From assembly GCA_013397435.1 (NCBI GenBank), contig VZRG01000005.1:767508-831507 (forward strand): a stretch of DNA of 64,000 nucleotides. Direction: 5' to 3'. The translations under genes and the position numbers were made by a program. The notes beneath the pieces were generated by a model. That model worked only from the letters and a program-made list of their open reading frames with translations, was not told the origin of the DNA and did no database searches. Shown here in pieces: positions 50,076-61,890 of the stretch (the stretch's first letter is position 1; every line of letters begins with the position of its first letter). Source of the DNA: Erythrocercus mccallii (taxonomy: Eukaryota > Chordata > Aves > Passeriformes > Dicruridae).

Positions 50076-53000
50076 GATGCTCACATATATACATATACAT
50101 CTTACCCACAGCTGAAATACTGTATAGACATAAGAACAGATATATGTGAACCTCATATTGGAATGCTAGTGCATTTTCTCACAGGCAGTGTAGTACAACA
50201 TAGCAAGTCATTGACATGTGAACAGTCACAGCCAGCCAAGTCCAGATTTCTGGAAACAAAAGGAAAGATGGAGTTGGACCATTTCCTTCTTCCATTTCTC
50301 CTTCTTACAGGGAGTAGTCACGTGTGCTCAGGCTCAAGTATTGTGCTCTGTTTGAATTTAACTTGTAGTATCTTTCAATTTCTTCTATACTGTTCTATTG
50401 TATCTTCTTGTGCCATCCTTTTAAGGTTTGCTTCCTGGTCTCTGGGTTACAAAGGCAATGAACTGCATGAGCTTCATGCAGCAGCACCTCTGAGCTTATC
50501 CTTCCCATCCTGAACAGCCCTGCTCAGCACAGCCCCTGTCCAGCCACCCCAGTCCTGATCTGTCTTACCAGCTGACCAGCTGACAACAGTATCTGTTGAT
50601 TCCTGTTGGTTGCCAGATATCTTTGCTTAGTGGCTTTCTCAAAACTCTGTTTCTGCCACAAGAACAGCACATGTGCCCTTTCACAGCAGTCTCTTGAGCA
50701 GAGGGAAATTCTTTTTCCTCTCCACAGTAGGACCAGTTTATGACTCCTCATGGCTCAACAAAATTTGCTTTATAATTCTGTCTTGACCTTTCATAGGTGG
50801 ATAGAACTGGCCACATTGTCCACCTTGCTATACCTATTCTAATTTCAGAGTGGTTTTCTGCTTCCTTCTGCAGATAATTGTTGACTTTGTCTTTTTCTGT
50901 GTGAAAATGCAGCTGGAAACATTAATTGGCTTGGAAAACTTGAGTCAGTGTTCATTGCTGAGAAAACAGCGTTCTTCTAGCTGATACGAAATGTGGAAGG
51001 AACTAACGAAAGGTTTGTAGGAAAACTCATTAAGAAGTTGTGCTTACCTTGGGTTTTGGATGTAAGAGAGTTCACAGACTACTTTTTGGTTCACTGATTT
51101 CCCCCCACCACTCTTGCTCTGCGTTCTTTGTAGATAGAAAAGTACAATAAAATCCCCTCTCTGCTTTCATCAAAAGGCAAAAGGAGAACCATGGTTCTTG
51201 TACTGCTTTCTCTATCCTTCCTTTCTCCCCCAGTATCATACAGATACAGGAGTGCTTACTATGCTCTCTTGACTTTCCTCAAAACTCTAAGTAATGCACT
51301 GAACCCTATTTTCTGCCTACACAAAGCATAATATATTCTTAAATAATGCTTTCTTCCCCAGTGGTACTTGGTTTCTGTGTCAGGGAAGGTAAGGTTTGAC
51401 ACTTAGCTCATCTTATTTTCCCAAGCAGGCTATGAGGAACTACAGACACCTGGCCCCTCTTCCCTGGCCACCATGGGTTATTGATTTGTTTCCTGTCATT
51501 GCTGTGCTTTCCCTATTCATTAGTTGTAGCCTCTGCAGCTTCCCTGGAGCTGGTCACAGCCCCAGGTTAACTGAGGGCAGAGAAGGGAGGGAAGTGGTCC
51601 CACACAACCCAGTCCCCCCTTCAGTTACCTGCTGTCCAGGCTCTGCTTTTTGACATTCACTGCAGCTGTGAAGCAGTGGACTTCCCTGGCAGGAAAAATC
51701 TGGATGGACAGTGCCAGCTGCTGAGACTCCAGCCTGGACACCATGGGACCATCCATGCCTGCTCAGTTTGGCAAAGAGGCATGATTTTAACTTCATCATT
51801 AACCCTTGCATCTTTCTTTCCTGATGTTGGCCTCTAATCATTTGTCAGGGCAGTCTCATCACGCAGAGCAAGACCTGCTCTGATGGGTGTTGAGGAAAGC
51901 ACAGACAGCTCAGCAGTTCAGAACTGTGCCATCCAGTGGGATTCAGCACTGTTAATCACAGCAATTCAACCCTGCCTTTTTGTTCTATTTTAGTATGTGA
52001 TGTTTTAAATAAATGAAAGTTTCATTTTCCTCCCTTACTCATAATATTTCCTCTTTTTCATCTGTGGGAGTGGAAACTGATTATTTCAAGGCCTTCTTGC
52101 TAACCCTCTGCTGGGACATGCTGACTCAGCTTTGGAAATTCTACAAATAGGGGTAATGTGGTAGTGTTGTGTCTGTTGTACTTCTGAGTGATAACCATCC
52201 CTTGTCACATTTGAAACATGACTTGATTGCCTTTTTGTATCTGATGCATTTAGACATAGTACAAGTATTTCTGTAGTGTATATTTTGTGAGCTGTGCCTG
52301 ATCTTAAATGGAAATGGTATTTTTGTCTGTGTTAAATACAGATTTCTCAAAGCTGTCAAGGCGGTGTTTTATGATGGATTTTGGTTTCCTTAAGTGGTGT
52401 CTATGTAGATTTTTTTTCCTTAAGTTTCTGTAGTAGTTAAAATATCCAGACTCCCTGAAAATTGATGCATCCTCAAGGACTAGTAGATTTCTATTTCTGG
52501 CGTGTGCATCAGGATGAATAACTGTTCCCTAGCAGTTTGTAAGGACTCAGACTAAGTAGGCCTCAACCTTTATCCCAACAGGAATTCCCAGACTAGAAAA
52601 TTCTGACTTCATTTATGGTTTATAGGAAGTAACACAAAACACGACAAAAGAAAGCCTTCCGTTTCTTCACAGGCAATCACATGGGACCTCTGCACTGCTT
52701 GAATTCGCCTTTGGGTCAGTAGGTCAAATATTAAAAAGCTTTTTACTGTCCCAAAAAAGTCCTCTTAAAGCTTGTAATGTTGTCCCAGTGCTGATAATTT
52801 ACTACTGTTAATAGCTATGGTCTTTTTCCAGTCCAAGTGTAGACAGTTAAATGTTAAGTCTTTAAATTTTAAACAAAGAAATCTGAGTTTCCTTAGATTC
52901 CTCAGTCTTAGCCTAAAATCTAGGGAAACACATGAGTTCCGGCTGATCTACAGGTGGATGCAACATTGACACTAACAACCCTGTGTGCAAATCTGTTTTG

Positions 53001-56000
53001 TCTTTATGTTTTTGGCAGCTTTGACATGAAATATTAAAGGAAAACAGTAAATGTGTGATAATCATCAGAAGAAATGCATTCACTGGGCTATTTGGAACTG
53101 AATGCAGTTCTGAAAATATTTTCCAAGCACAGATCCTGATGCTGCCAACTAAACCAAAGAGAATTTTTCTGTAACATTCAGTTTCTGTTGCATTCAGAGC
53201 AAATACTCTGTCCTTGGAAAGAACAGCTGCTAAAAATAGTGGACATAAAGTCCTAAAGCCACTGTGGCCAAGTCCAGGTTATGTGTGCACAAACACATTG
53301 TGGCTCTGCTGCTCCATTATGCCATAGGCACTCCATAGGCACTGGAAGATCAGACAGCAAGGCCCTCACTTTTGCCGTGCTCCTGTTGTTTAAGAAGTCC
53401 CATTGCTTCTTTTGCCGAGGAAGGAGCATCCAACCTCTGCTCTAACACCTGCTACAGTCTCCACAAGTTACACAGGAGGGGCTAATGCACAGGTTGATCT
53501 AAACTCTTTTTATCTACAGTTTGAGGAACCCAGTTTTGTCCTCTACAATGACACTGCACTCCGACCTCTGCACTGAGCAAGGGATATTGTATCCTGAGAC
53601 AGATTAGGGAGAAAACCATTTGTTTCCACTGCCATTTGCAATCCTTTTGGTCTGATGTTACTGTCATGAGAACATAGACATTCTGCTTTTAAACTTTGAA
53701 GTAAGGAAGTAGAACAGCCCAGTCAGCTCCTGGACTCACCACTCTTGAGAGCTGGCATCTTGAAAAATATAGACTAAAAAAGCAAGCTCTGGAAATTCTG
53801 TAATAATTTAAACCATTTACCCTAGAATCTGCATTGCTGTGTGCACAAATCCAACTTTTGAGTATCAGTTATAATAACCCATGATATTTCAGCTTATGCA
53901 AATTAGAACTGTAGAATTCCTGTAAGAGTTATATTACCTCAACGTACCAAGAGTTTCATCTTGAAATACTTGGTGTTTATGTCAGGTGTTTGGAAGTATG
54001 ATATTAAGTAGAGCAAAAATAATTGTGAATTTCTTTCTCATATATTATTGCAATCAGATTCTTTTTCATTGAGCATTTTACATACATAAAAAAGCATTTC
54101 AACTAATTAGTGTCAGTGGCACTGCAGATATTTTTTTGAGAACTGAAGTAAGCAGTGCTACTAAATACTTATTATTTGCTGTATCATGTTTTTCAGAATT
54201 ACAAATAATAATCACAAGAATCCATTGAAATGGGATGTTTCAGTGCATACTTCTAAGTTCTCTTTTTAAAGAACACTTTAAATTAAGCTGTTAATTAAAT
54301 GTTATTGATTTAGTGCATATTGAAATTTAGGTCAAATTAGGTTTTTTTCCTCCCTTATTGGTAATGGAAAGTTTATACTGTGGCCTGATTTCATGCTATG
54401 TCCTCTGCAAAGCAAGTAATCTCTTCTGTGACCTCTTTGCTCTCTGTTGCACATCACAAACGCATCCTTTCTGTTGGACAGTATCATGTAAAATGCAGTT
54501 CTGGGAGAAAGTGAATAGCAGAGTTAAATTGCAAGATTCATTAACTCTCTGTGGGGAGAAAGGACTTGATTCTTGTCTAAATATCAGTCAGAGAATCCTG
54601 CAAAATATACATCAATCAGCATGTCATTAGCCCAGTATAGCATAAAGGAAACAAACATATAGAGGCAATTTTGTCCAATGGGCAAATAGCAAACTGTTGT
54701 AAGTTCACCAGCATGCCATCAATGACAAATCAAAATAAATAGATGAGTTATTCGACTTAGTTTACAGCTTATTTGACAAATTAGCCTTTTGCTTCCAGAG
54801 GTTATAAGAGAGCTTCTGATTTCAGGTTCATGGGTAGTGGTTAGCGTAGCATTTTCAGAAAGTGCTATAGAGAGCCATCAGATCATCTGGGGTAATTAAT
54901 TGATCCTTATTCAACAGCAATAAAAACAGCAAACCAGTCACTAAAACAGTAAGTAAGGGAATATGGAGACAACTGAACATATTCAAAGCTAGAATGACAC
55001 AATGATCTTTTCTGAGATGATCTGCCTTTTTGGCTGCACTGTACTGTGCCAGTTGGAAGCTGAAAATTTTTTTCTAGGAAGACTAAGAAGTAAGGAGTTT
55101 TAAAAGTCTCACCTTGTAATAGATAAAGTATGAATAAGAGGTTTTTATATCAGTCTTTGATACTTCTGGTTACATCTGTATTCTGTGGAAGTGAAAGGAG
55201 GTACCATGTATCTTATAGAATCTGAAGGCAGAAACCATAGTAACTCAAGCCCATATTTCCCACAGAAGACAAAGGGCAAATCAAATCACCATTGGCAGGT
55301 GAATTGCTTGATGGAAGGTTCTGCAGCAGCTCTGTGCTGGACAGACCAATAACAATTCAGTTCCAGCAATATTTAGCTTTAGCAAATGCTTTGCTGTCCG
55401 TGAACAAATTTAATTAAAAGAAAGCTGAGTCCAGCTTACACAGCAGTCACAGCACTCTGATAGTTTGCACAGAGAGAAGAAATCTTGGGCATATATAAAC
55501 TGTGAACTCTTTTAAAGTTCATGGTTTTAATTAAAACAATACTTATAAATAATACTCCACTGTGGAGCTGATACAGGAATTTGTGACAAATAATTTCTTA
55601 CAATATTCTTTTGCTTTTTCTCTTTGTTGGTCAGTGGGTTTAGGAATTTCATTCTTTGCAATTTTTGGACAAAATTTGGTGGAGTAAATTTTAGCCTGTG
55701 TCTTGTTTAAGAAGTAACTTCAAAGAGTGTTTCAGTGATGGCACACTAATGCTGGGTGCCCAAGTCACATCTCTCTTTTCTGATTAGATGATTCGAGGAA
55801 AAGGATTTCAAATGGCAAGAGTTCTTTTCTAGGGTCATTGTAAAGTTCAGAAATGCTTAAGTTTACTTATGCAAATAACAATAAAATACTTTTTGAAATC
55901 ATTGGGAAAATGCTTTTCTTCAGAATAGCACTTACGAGTGTTTTTTGTTCATGTGCAGAACTTTTGTGTCTTTCCAGCAAGTGACTTCTTTGTCAACAGA

Positions 56001-56529
56001 CTTCTGACATGACTTAGTAACAATCAAGTTTATACAGAAAAAGGATGCTGCAGGTTTGGTTTTAGCTGTATTTATAATGTTTGATGGATTTGGCTTCATT
56101 ATTGCTGTGTAGTGGTTGCATAATTATTCTGGGGCCAAATCTCCTGTGACTCTTTGGAAACACCACATTGTTAAATTCTGAACCATCATAGTGTAAGTAT
56201 CAAGTAGGGCTGGGCACACAAGAAAGATAATTTATGAAACATGTAGTCAGCACTAAGTCTAAAAAGGCACAGAGACTACTGTGAAGTCGATGTCAGCACG
56301 TGAGATTTAACATCTCAGGATGTTAAATCTTTGTGTATTAGAGCCTTTGGAAAACCATCAAACAACAGAGATTCTTTTGAAGGTACCTAGGACAAAATAA
56401 GCTGCTTTGAATAACCAAATGTCCTCTGTTCTTCAGTATTTTCCCTGTGAAACCATCTGTGTTTAGACAGTCTTGGTTGAGGAGATAGCTCATGCTTCCG
56501 ACAATGCCTAATGCAAAAAAATTTTAAGT
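50076..56529. other. noncoding stretch, no gene recognised
   Basis: No exon or transposon is recognised. A 155-codon frame at 50046-50513 (plus) starts inside the (CA)n run and shows only hydrophobic low-information sequence. An 11-bp perfect tandem pair lies at 53322-53343. A perfect 12-bp inverted repeat lies at 56303-56330. The region 51540-51770 is GC-richer and pyrimidine-biased, with overlapping chance frames on both strands. Confidence 0.5.
56303..56330. repeat. perfect 12-bp inverted repeat, 4-base loop
   Basis: The arms 56303-56314 (AGATTTAACATC) and 56319-56330 (GATGTTAAATCT) are exact reverse complements separated by TCAG. The sequence could form a compact hairpin in DNA or RNA on either strand. 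No gene frames it, and it lies about 200-450 bases upstream of the large CR1, depending on where that begins. Confidence 0.95.
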
Positions 56530-56752
56530 GGAAAAGGATAAAGCCAGGCTCAGTAGAGATAAGCCTGGGGGCATCATGCCAATGTTTGAGGGACAGTGTG
56601 CTAGCAAGATCTGCTGTCTCAGTGGAGATAGGGGATGGAGATCCATGCAGGAGCAAGAACACAGGGGTTATTGATGTGTTAGAAACCTCAGAATCACCTG
56701 AGAATGGTCATGTAATAATTAGGGCTTCTTCTCCAAAAAACATGTTGGGATT
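56530..56752 (+). other. unidentified segment fused to the CR1 5' edge
   Basis: This segment stays open in the same frame as the CR1 ORF2 fragment that follows, so an ATG at 56511 opens a 127-codon frame across both. The translation of the left part does not resemble the CR1 endonuclease or reverse transcriptase regions as I know them. The wording (for example 'gttagaaacctcagaatcacctgag') has the feel of a repeat-family consensus, but I cannot name it. It may be a different repeat into which CR1 inserted, a subfamily-specific part of CR1, or unique sequence. The boundaries are approximate. Confidence 0.35.
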
Positions 56753-58296
56753 GAAAACCCAACTAGAAGATAATCTGGCTACTGCCATGAAAGAAAATAA
56801 AAATTGCTTTTATAAATACATCAGCAATAAAATCAGAGCTAAGGAAAATTTCCATACATTATTAGATGTAGAGGGAAACAGTGACAAAGAATGAGGAAAA
56901 GGCTGATGTACTTAATGCCTTCTCTGTCTCAGTCCTTAATAATAAGACCAGCAGTTGTTCAAGTGAGCTGAAAGATGGGGATGGGATTAGAATGAAGCCC
57001 ATATATTCCCAGGGGAAGTGGTTATTGTTCTATTATACGAGTTCATGGGGCCAGACAGGATCCACCAAAGGATACTGAGGGAGCTGACATAGTGCTCATC
57101 AAGCCACTTCCAGTCATTTCCCAGCAGAAAGGTTGTGGCTGACTGGAAGCTAGAAAATGTGACACACATCTAGAGGGACAGGAATATATGGGGAATTCCA
57201 GGCCTATCAGCCTGACTTTGGTGCCAGGGAAGGTTATGGAGCAGATCATTTTGAGCACAATCATGCACATCCAGGATAGCCAGGGCAACAGGCCCTATTA
57301 GGATGGGTTTGTGAAAGGCAGGTCCTGCTCGACCAACCTTGACTCCTATGACAAGGTGACACTTGGTGGATGAGGAAAAGACTGTGGATGTTGTTTACCT
57401 AGACTTTACTGCAGCCTTTGACACGATTCCCACAGCATTCAGGAGAAATTGGCTGCTCATGGCTTGGATGCATGTGTTTTCACTCAATAAAAACTGTCTG
57501 GATGGCCAGGCCAAGAGAAAGGTGGTGGATGGAGTTGCATTCAGTTGGCAGCTGGTCACAGGTGGTGCTCCCCAGGGATCAGTGTTGGGGGCAGGCCTGT
57601 TTAATTTATCAATGATCTGGATAATGGGATCAAGTGCACCCTCAGTCAGTCTGCAGATGATCTTAAGTTGGGCAGGAGTGCTGATCTGCTGTAAGGTAAG
57701 GAGACTCTACAGAGGGATCTGGACAGGCTGGAATGATGGGAAAAGGCCAACTCTGTGAGGTTCAACAAGGTGAAGTTCTTGAGTCACAATAACCCCATTG
57801 AACGCTGCAGGCTTGGGAAAGAAGAGTCGGAAACCTGCATGGTGGAAAAGGACCTGGAGGTGCTGCTTGACATCCAGTTGAACATGAGCCATGTGCCCAG
57901 GTGGCCAAGAAAGCCAATGTCATCCTGGCCTGTATCAGCAGTGGTGTGGCCAGCAGCACCAGGGCAGGGATTGTCCCCCTGTGCTCAGCACTGGTGAGGC
58001 CACACCTGGAACCCTGTGTTCAGTTTTGGGCCCCTCACTGCAAGAAAGACACTGAGGGGCTGGAGTGGGTCGAGAGAAGGGCCATGGAGTTGGTGAAGGG
58101 TCTGGAGCACAAGTCCTATGAGAATCAACTGAAGGAGCAGGGGTTATTCAGCCAGGAGAAAAGGAGGCTCAGCAGAGACCTTATCGTGCTCTACAACTGC
58201 CTTAAAGGAGGTTGTAGCCAGGTGGGGGTCAGTCTCCCAGGACAAGAGAACATTTCCTCAAGTGGCTGCTGGGGAGCCAGGGGATGTTCAGATTGA
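56753..58296 (+). pseudogene. broken CR1 ORF2 (reverse transcriptase) remnant
   Basis: Recognisable parts in order are: a linker with an 'NKNCFYKYISNK' motif (about 56790-56830), then 'EEKADVLNAF' (about 56890-56925); RT box A 'VVYLDFTAAFD' at about 57390-57422 with its aspartates kept; RT box 'GAPQGSVLG' at 57564-57590; and the catalytic ADD triplet at 57653-57661, where the residue before it is serine instead of the usual phenylalanine or tyrosine. The C-terminal region follows, with '[19 protein letters not shown]' and '[15 protein letters not shown]' (about 57900-58200). The frame changes near 56880, before 57363, between the GAPQGSVLG box and ADD, and near 57890, and there are stop codons between, including one about 45 bases after ADD. 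The product family is a non-LTR retrotransposon polymerase that copies its own RNA at chromosomal nicks. This copy cannot make it. Confidence 0.93.
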
Positions 58297-58507
58297 ATAT
58301 TAGGAAAAAGAATTTCACCATAAGGATTGTCAAGCATTGGAAGAGGCTGCCCAGGGTGGATTTGCCATCTCTGGAGGGATTTAAAAGACAAGTCTGTGTA
58401 GAAGGTAGGGACATGGTTTAATGAGGGACTTGGCAGTGCTGGGTTAAGGGATGGACTCAGTCATCACAAAGGTCTTTTCCAACTTAAACAATACCAAGAT
58501 TCCATGA
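56753..58507 (+). mobile_element. 5'-truncated CR1 LINE with ORF2 and 3' end
   Basis: This is the largest transposon in the window. It runs from the linker before the reverse transcriptase domain, through most of ORF2, to a decayed CR1 3' end ('ggtcttttccaacttaaacaataccaagattccatga'). A full CR1 is about 4.5 kb with two ORFs; here ORF1, the endonuclease and the N-terminal part of ORF2 are absent, which is the usual outcome of incomplete reverse transcription. The tail is a diverged version of ATTCTATGA, and the ORF carries several frameshifts and stops, so the copy is old and inactive. It is plus-oriented, like the copies at 49.8 and 61.9 kb. Confidence 0.95.
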
Positions 58508-58990
58508 AAGACCTTCGGAAATACTCTTGACAAGGAGACCTGCATTTCTTTAGCAGTTTCTTTCAACTGTATCTGTTACATTATTAATACAGTGTGCACT
58601 AATAAAATCCTTGTGAAATTTAGGCTTTCTATATACAGCATTGTAAGCCTTTTGGTATGGTGCTCAACAAGAGAGTGAAACTAGCCAGGGATCAATAGTT
58701 AACTGGCCATTGATTTAGCTGTCTGCATTGTTAAAAATGTGCCCACACAAAGGAAAGCAAATAAGCAAGGAAAAAGTCAAAGGAACCCTGGCAGCTGCAC
58801 TTCATTCATTTTGTTCACCTCGTGTTACTGCAGTGATGGCTCAAAATACATCATTGACAAATTTGGAAGGCTACATCATCTGGAGCATTGCTATAGCAAA
58901 GGTTTCATGAGAGTTTGTTTTTCCTTCTTTTTATAAAACAAATAAGTAATGTAAAAAATCTTTCAAAGCAGACTACTGTCACTTAATTCA
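58508..58990. other. noncoding stretch, nothing recognised
   Basis: AT-rich sequence between the CR1 tail and the possible decayed coding stretch. Two overlapping 60- and 65-codon frames have no motif. Confidence 0.5.
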
Positions 58991-58993
58991 TAT

Positions 58994-59280
58994 CAGTGTA
59001 TCTTCATTGACTGGAAGGGTACCACATGAACATACATGGGCAAGATCTCCATCCCCAATCACTACACCATACCCTTCCCTCCCATCCTCACTGAGAAAAA
59101 GGAGAAGGAGCTCCTGCTGTCACTTCTCTGATACCAGGAGATGGTGGAGTTTGGGGTGACTTTCTTCCAACTTTCACATCACTAGCCCATATTCATCCTA
59201 TCCAACAATGATCAAGTAAGTTAGGAGCATCCTGCCGTGCCTGAGTAGGTCAGTGAAGAGAGAACCTCTCAAAATGTTCC
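58994..59280 (+). pseudogene. possible decayed coding stretch, unknown family
   Basis: Read in the frame of the ATG at 59036, the sequence gives a plausible protein texture: an 'IFIDWKG' segment upstream, then 'MGKISIPNHYTIPFPP', an acidic and lysine-rich 'LTEKKEKELL', and 'YQEMVEFGVTFFQL'. In-frame stops interrupt at 59027-59029 (TGA), 59129-59131 (TGA), 59183-59185 (TAG) and 59222-59224 (TAG), and more follow. Resemblance to coding texture fades after about 59280. No poly-A tail or target duplication is visible, so a processed-pseudogene origin is unproven. I do not recognise the family. It could equally be internal sequence of a repeat or chance. The stretch directly follows the large CR1 by about 480 bases. 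Confidence 0.22.
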
Positions 59281-60641
59281 TTGAAGACATTAGGTATTTG
59301 AGCTGAAGTTACACACCAGGATTATAAATTCAGTACCTTACTCTGTCTGAAACCAGGCATCTTTTGCACGTCTGAAAAAATATGCCACAGTAATGTGGAA
59401 AAGCAGCAGGAATAAATGAAGTAACAATAGAAAACTAGGGTGAAAGTATTTTCATTCAGAATTTTGGTGTGTAACTCCAACCAAATGCCCATAAAATCAG
59501 CTTTTAATGAATGTTGCTTCTAGATGTCCTGAAAAGTTCTCACGATCTGCAGTACTAAAAATGTAAATATTGCAAAACAGAACAACAAGAAGAGTTATTG
59601 GATGTGAATCTACTGAAAGTATTACGTGCTTCCTCTAAATTTCATTTAAGATTAGTGGCTGTAAAGAATCCAGTTTAGAAATAATATAATAAACTGAAGA
59701 TGATACTGACGCTACCATACAACTGCAGTTTTCAAAACAGTGAGCAAACACTGGAAAATGTATGAAATCACACATGAATGGTTCCATATACAGAATCTGG
59801 TTTCATATGTATGGTTCCATATAAATGTCTTTTCCTTTTAACATTACTATTTTTATCTTAAGGGGAGGCAGAAGTTCAACCCAGATCTTTAAAGGGGACA
59901 AGGAGTTCAATCCATAGGCTGAAGATCTGGGCAGTAGCCATAAGGCAGAGATGAACTAATTTGGGGAAAATACTCATTGAGGGTGTTTTGAACCTGCATC
60001 TAAAAAGAGCTGTGTTTCTAAAGGTGAGCTGTAATATTGACCTGTGTCAAAATTAATATTATGAAGTCTCAATTTATTAAAGACAAGAAAAACATATGAT
60101 CTATTAGTGTAAATATTGATTATACCTTTTAAAAGAGAAGTTCAGAATCTCATATTGATCCACATACAAAGTTAATTCCCAGAATAATTTTGGAAGATGG
60201 AAAAAGAAATCATTTGAACTCATAATCAGAGCTTAGTTTCCTAGAGCAAGCTGCTCTAAGGAGAAATAAATTAGGTTCAGTAAAAGGAATTGGTACATAA
60301 GGTTTCCAGATAAACCAAACACACTCAGTTTCCAGTCCTACTGAGATCACAGATTAGAAGAGGTTTGAGTTCCTTTTGGGAAAAAAATAGTATTGCCAAA
60401 TTGTCTGCCCCTCCCTACACGTGTCTTTAAAGAATGCATTACTAAATGTACTGTCTAAAGAGGCTCAGCCTCAGCTCACACAAGCAGGAATTGTTCTTTC
60501 AGCTTTTCACGTGTTGCTTCCAAAGATTATCTCAAGATGGGAGGGAAAATCGCATCTGAACATTGTCCTTCATTTCAAAAGTGTTTGGGAGGGCCCAGCA
60601 AAGCAAACAGCAGACTTGGAGTTGCAGCATGCCCTGTGCTA
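59281..60641. other. noncoding stretch, nothing recognised
   Basis: AT-rich sequence with no recognisable element. A 13-bp word, ATGGTTCCATATA, occurs twice 33 bases apart (59778-59790 and 59811-59823). The only open frame near 60 codons or more is 60421-60642, without motifs. Confidence 0.5.
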
Positions 60642-60677
60642 GGGTTTGTTTTGTTTTTGTTGTTTGGGTTTTTTTTT
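60642..60677. repeat. G/T-only low-complexity tract
   Basis: Thirty-six consecutive plus-strand bases are only G or T (GGGTTTGTTTTG, TTGTTTGGG, T9). It is the same class as the tracts at 23346 and 42620. Confidence 0.8.
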
Positions 60678-61890
60678 CTGTTTGAAATGCTGTTGGTGTA
60701 GTGCATTGCAAATCCTCTGCATTATAAACTTATTTTGCTTCTTGGCACAGGCCTTGGGAGCTGAGTGACTGGCCCAGTTCTTGCTAAAAGGCAGTGACAG
60801 AATTTCTGGCTGTTTCCCCAGTACAACTACTCCTGACTGCTGAACTGCAGAGCCTTGCACCGGGGCTCCTTCTGTGCTGACCACTGGAGTTGGTCTGAGC
60901 TAATCGAAAACATGGGCTTGACCTACTGTTAGTTTGCAGTATTCACAATTTTAAACCTTCCAATTTTAAGACTGGAATTTTTTTTCAAATTGGAATAAAA
61001 AAAAATATTCACAATTTTAAGCTTTCTAGGTGTGGTTTTGACCACTTTGAGAGTGTCTATCATACACATCCCCAGCCAGAATGGCCCAACTGCAACATAC
61101 GCATGCAGCTAAAGCCCCTGGAGTGCAAGGGCCAGAGGAGCTGAGGTATGCTCATACAATGAAGGTGAAACAGTGGAAGCAAAGGGAGTTGTAAAAAGCC
61201 ATGCATTTCTCTGGAGAGGATCTTAAATTGACTGAATTTCTTTTTTGTTGTTGTTGTTGGCTCATTCTCTGGCACTCAGTGTACCCACACAGACTGGCAC
61301 ACACCAGGACCCCAGAATACGCTTTGCCTATGGAGTGAGGCTGTGCCGGGATTTCATAGGGTTGGGACTGACTGGATGAGTTTATCCCTGCTTCTTTGGG
61401 GCTGCAGTGCGAGTGCAAACTGTACATGGAAAATCCTTGGCCTGTCAAATGGGAGATCTTGGCTAAAATGAACATCTGTGAGGATAGCCAGGAGCAGGCT
61501 TTTGATTGTTCCTTGAGACTGCGCTTGGAAGTTTGCATGTCTTGAGCGTGGTTCCTCTGCAACTGGCACACACAGCAGGCTGCACGGTAGCTTCACCACT
61601 CTCTTCATGAAGCAGCAACTTGGCCTGGTGTTGTACCCATTATTTATCTGTGTTTGACATGGGGCCTGGGAAAGGCAGAGGAACTGTGCTCCTCCACTAC
61701 TCCCACCAGCACCTTGCTCCTGTGAACCTCCAGGACAGCAGTCAGCTACAGTGGCTGGCCCTGGTCCCCCTGGGGAGGCCCTTCCCACTCCCCCACACCT
61801 GGGCCCAAGGGACAGGTGTGCTTTGGGAAGACAGGTGTGTCACTCCCCCATGGTGCAGGCCCAGCAGGGTGTCTCTTTTGTGGTCAGGAG
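60678..61890. other. noncoding stretch with a TSD-like repeat
   Basis: No gene recognised. A perfect 15-bp direct repeat (60940-60954 and 61006-61020) brackets a 51-base segment ending in A9. A (TTG)5 run lies at 61245-61259. From about 61640 to 61890 the sequence is markedly GC-richer, and open frames of 144 codons (61354-61788, minus), 139 codons (61152-61571, minus) and 118 codons (61620-61976, plus) overlap each other there. None has a recognisable domain, and mutual overlap in a GC-rich patch favours chance. Confidence 0.5.
61245..61259. repeat. (TTG)5 microsatellite
   Basis: Five TTG units following a short T run. Simple repeat, giving a glutamine or asparagine-like run in minus-strand chance frames. 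Confidence 0.85.

Noticed and set aside
50046..50513. 155-codon open frame
   Set aside because: It starts inside a (CA)n microsatellite next to a CR1 tail and shows no conserved motif.
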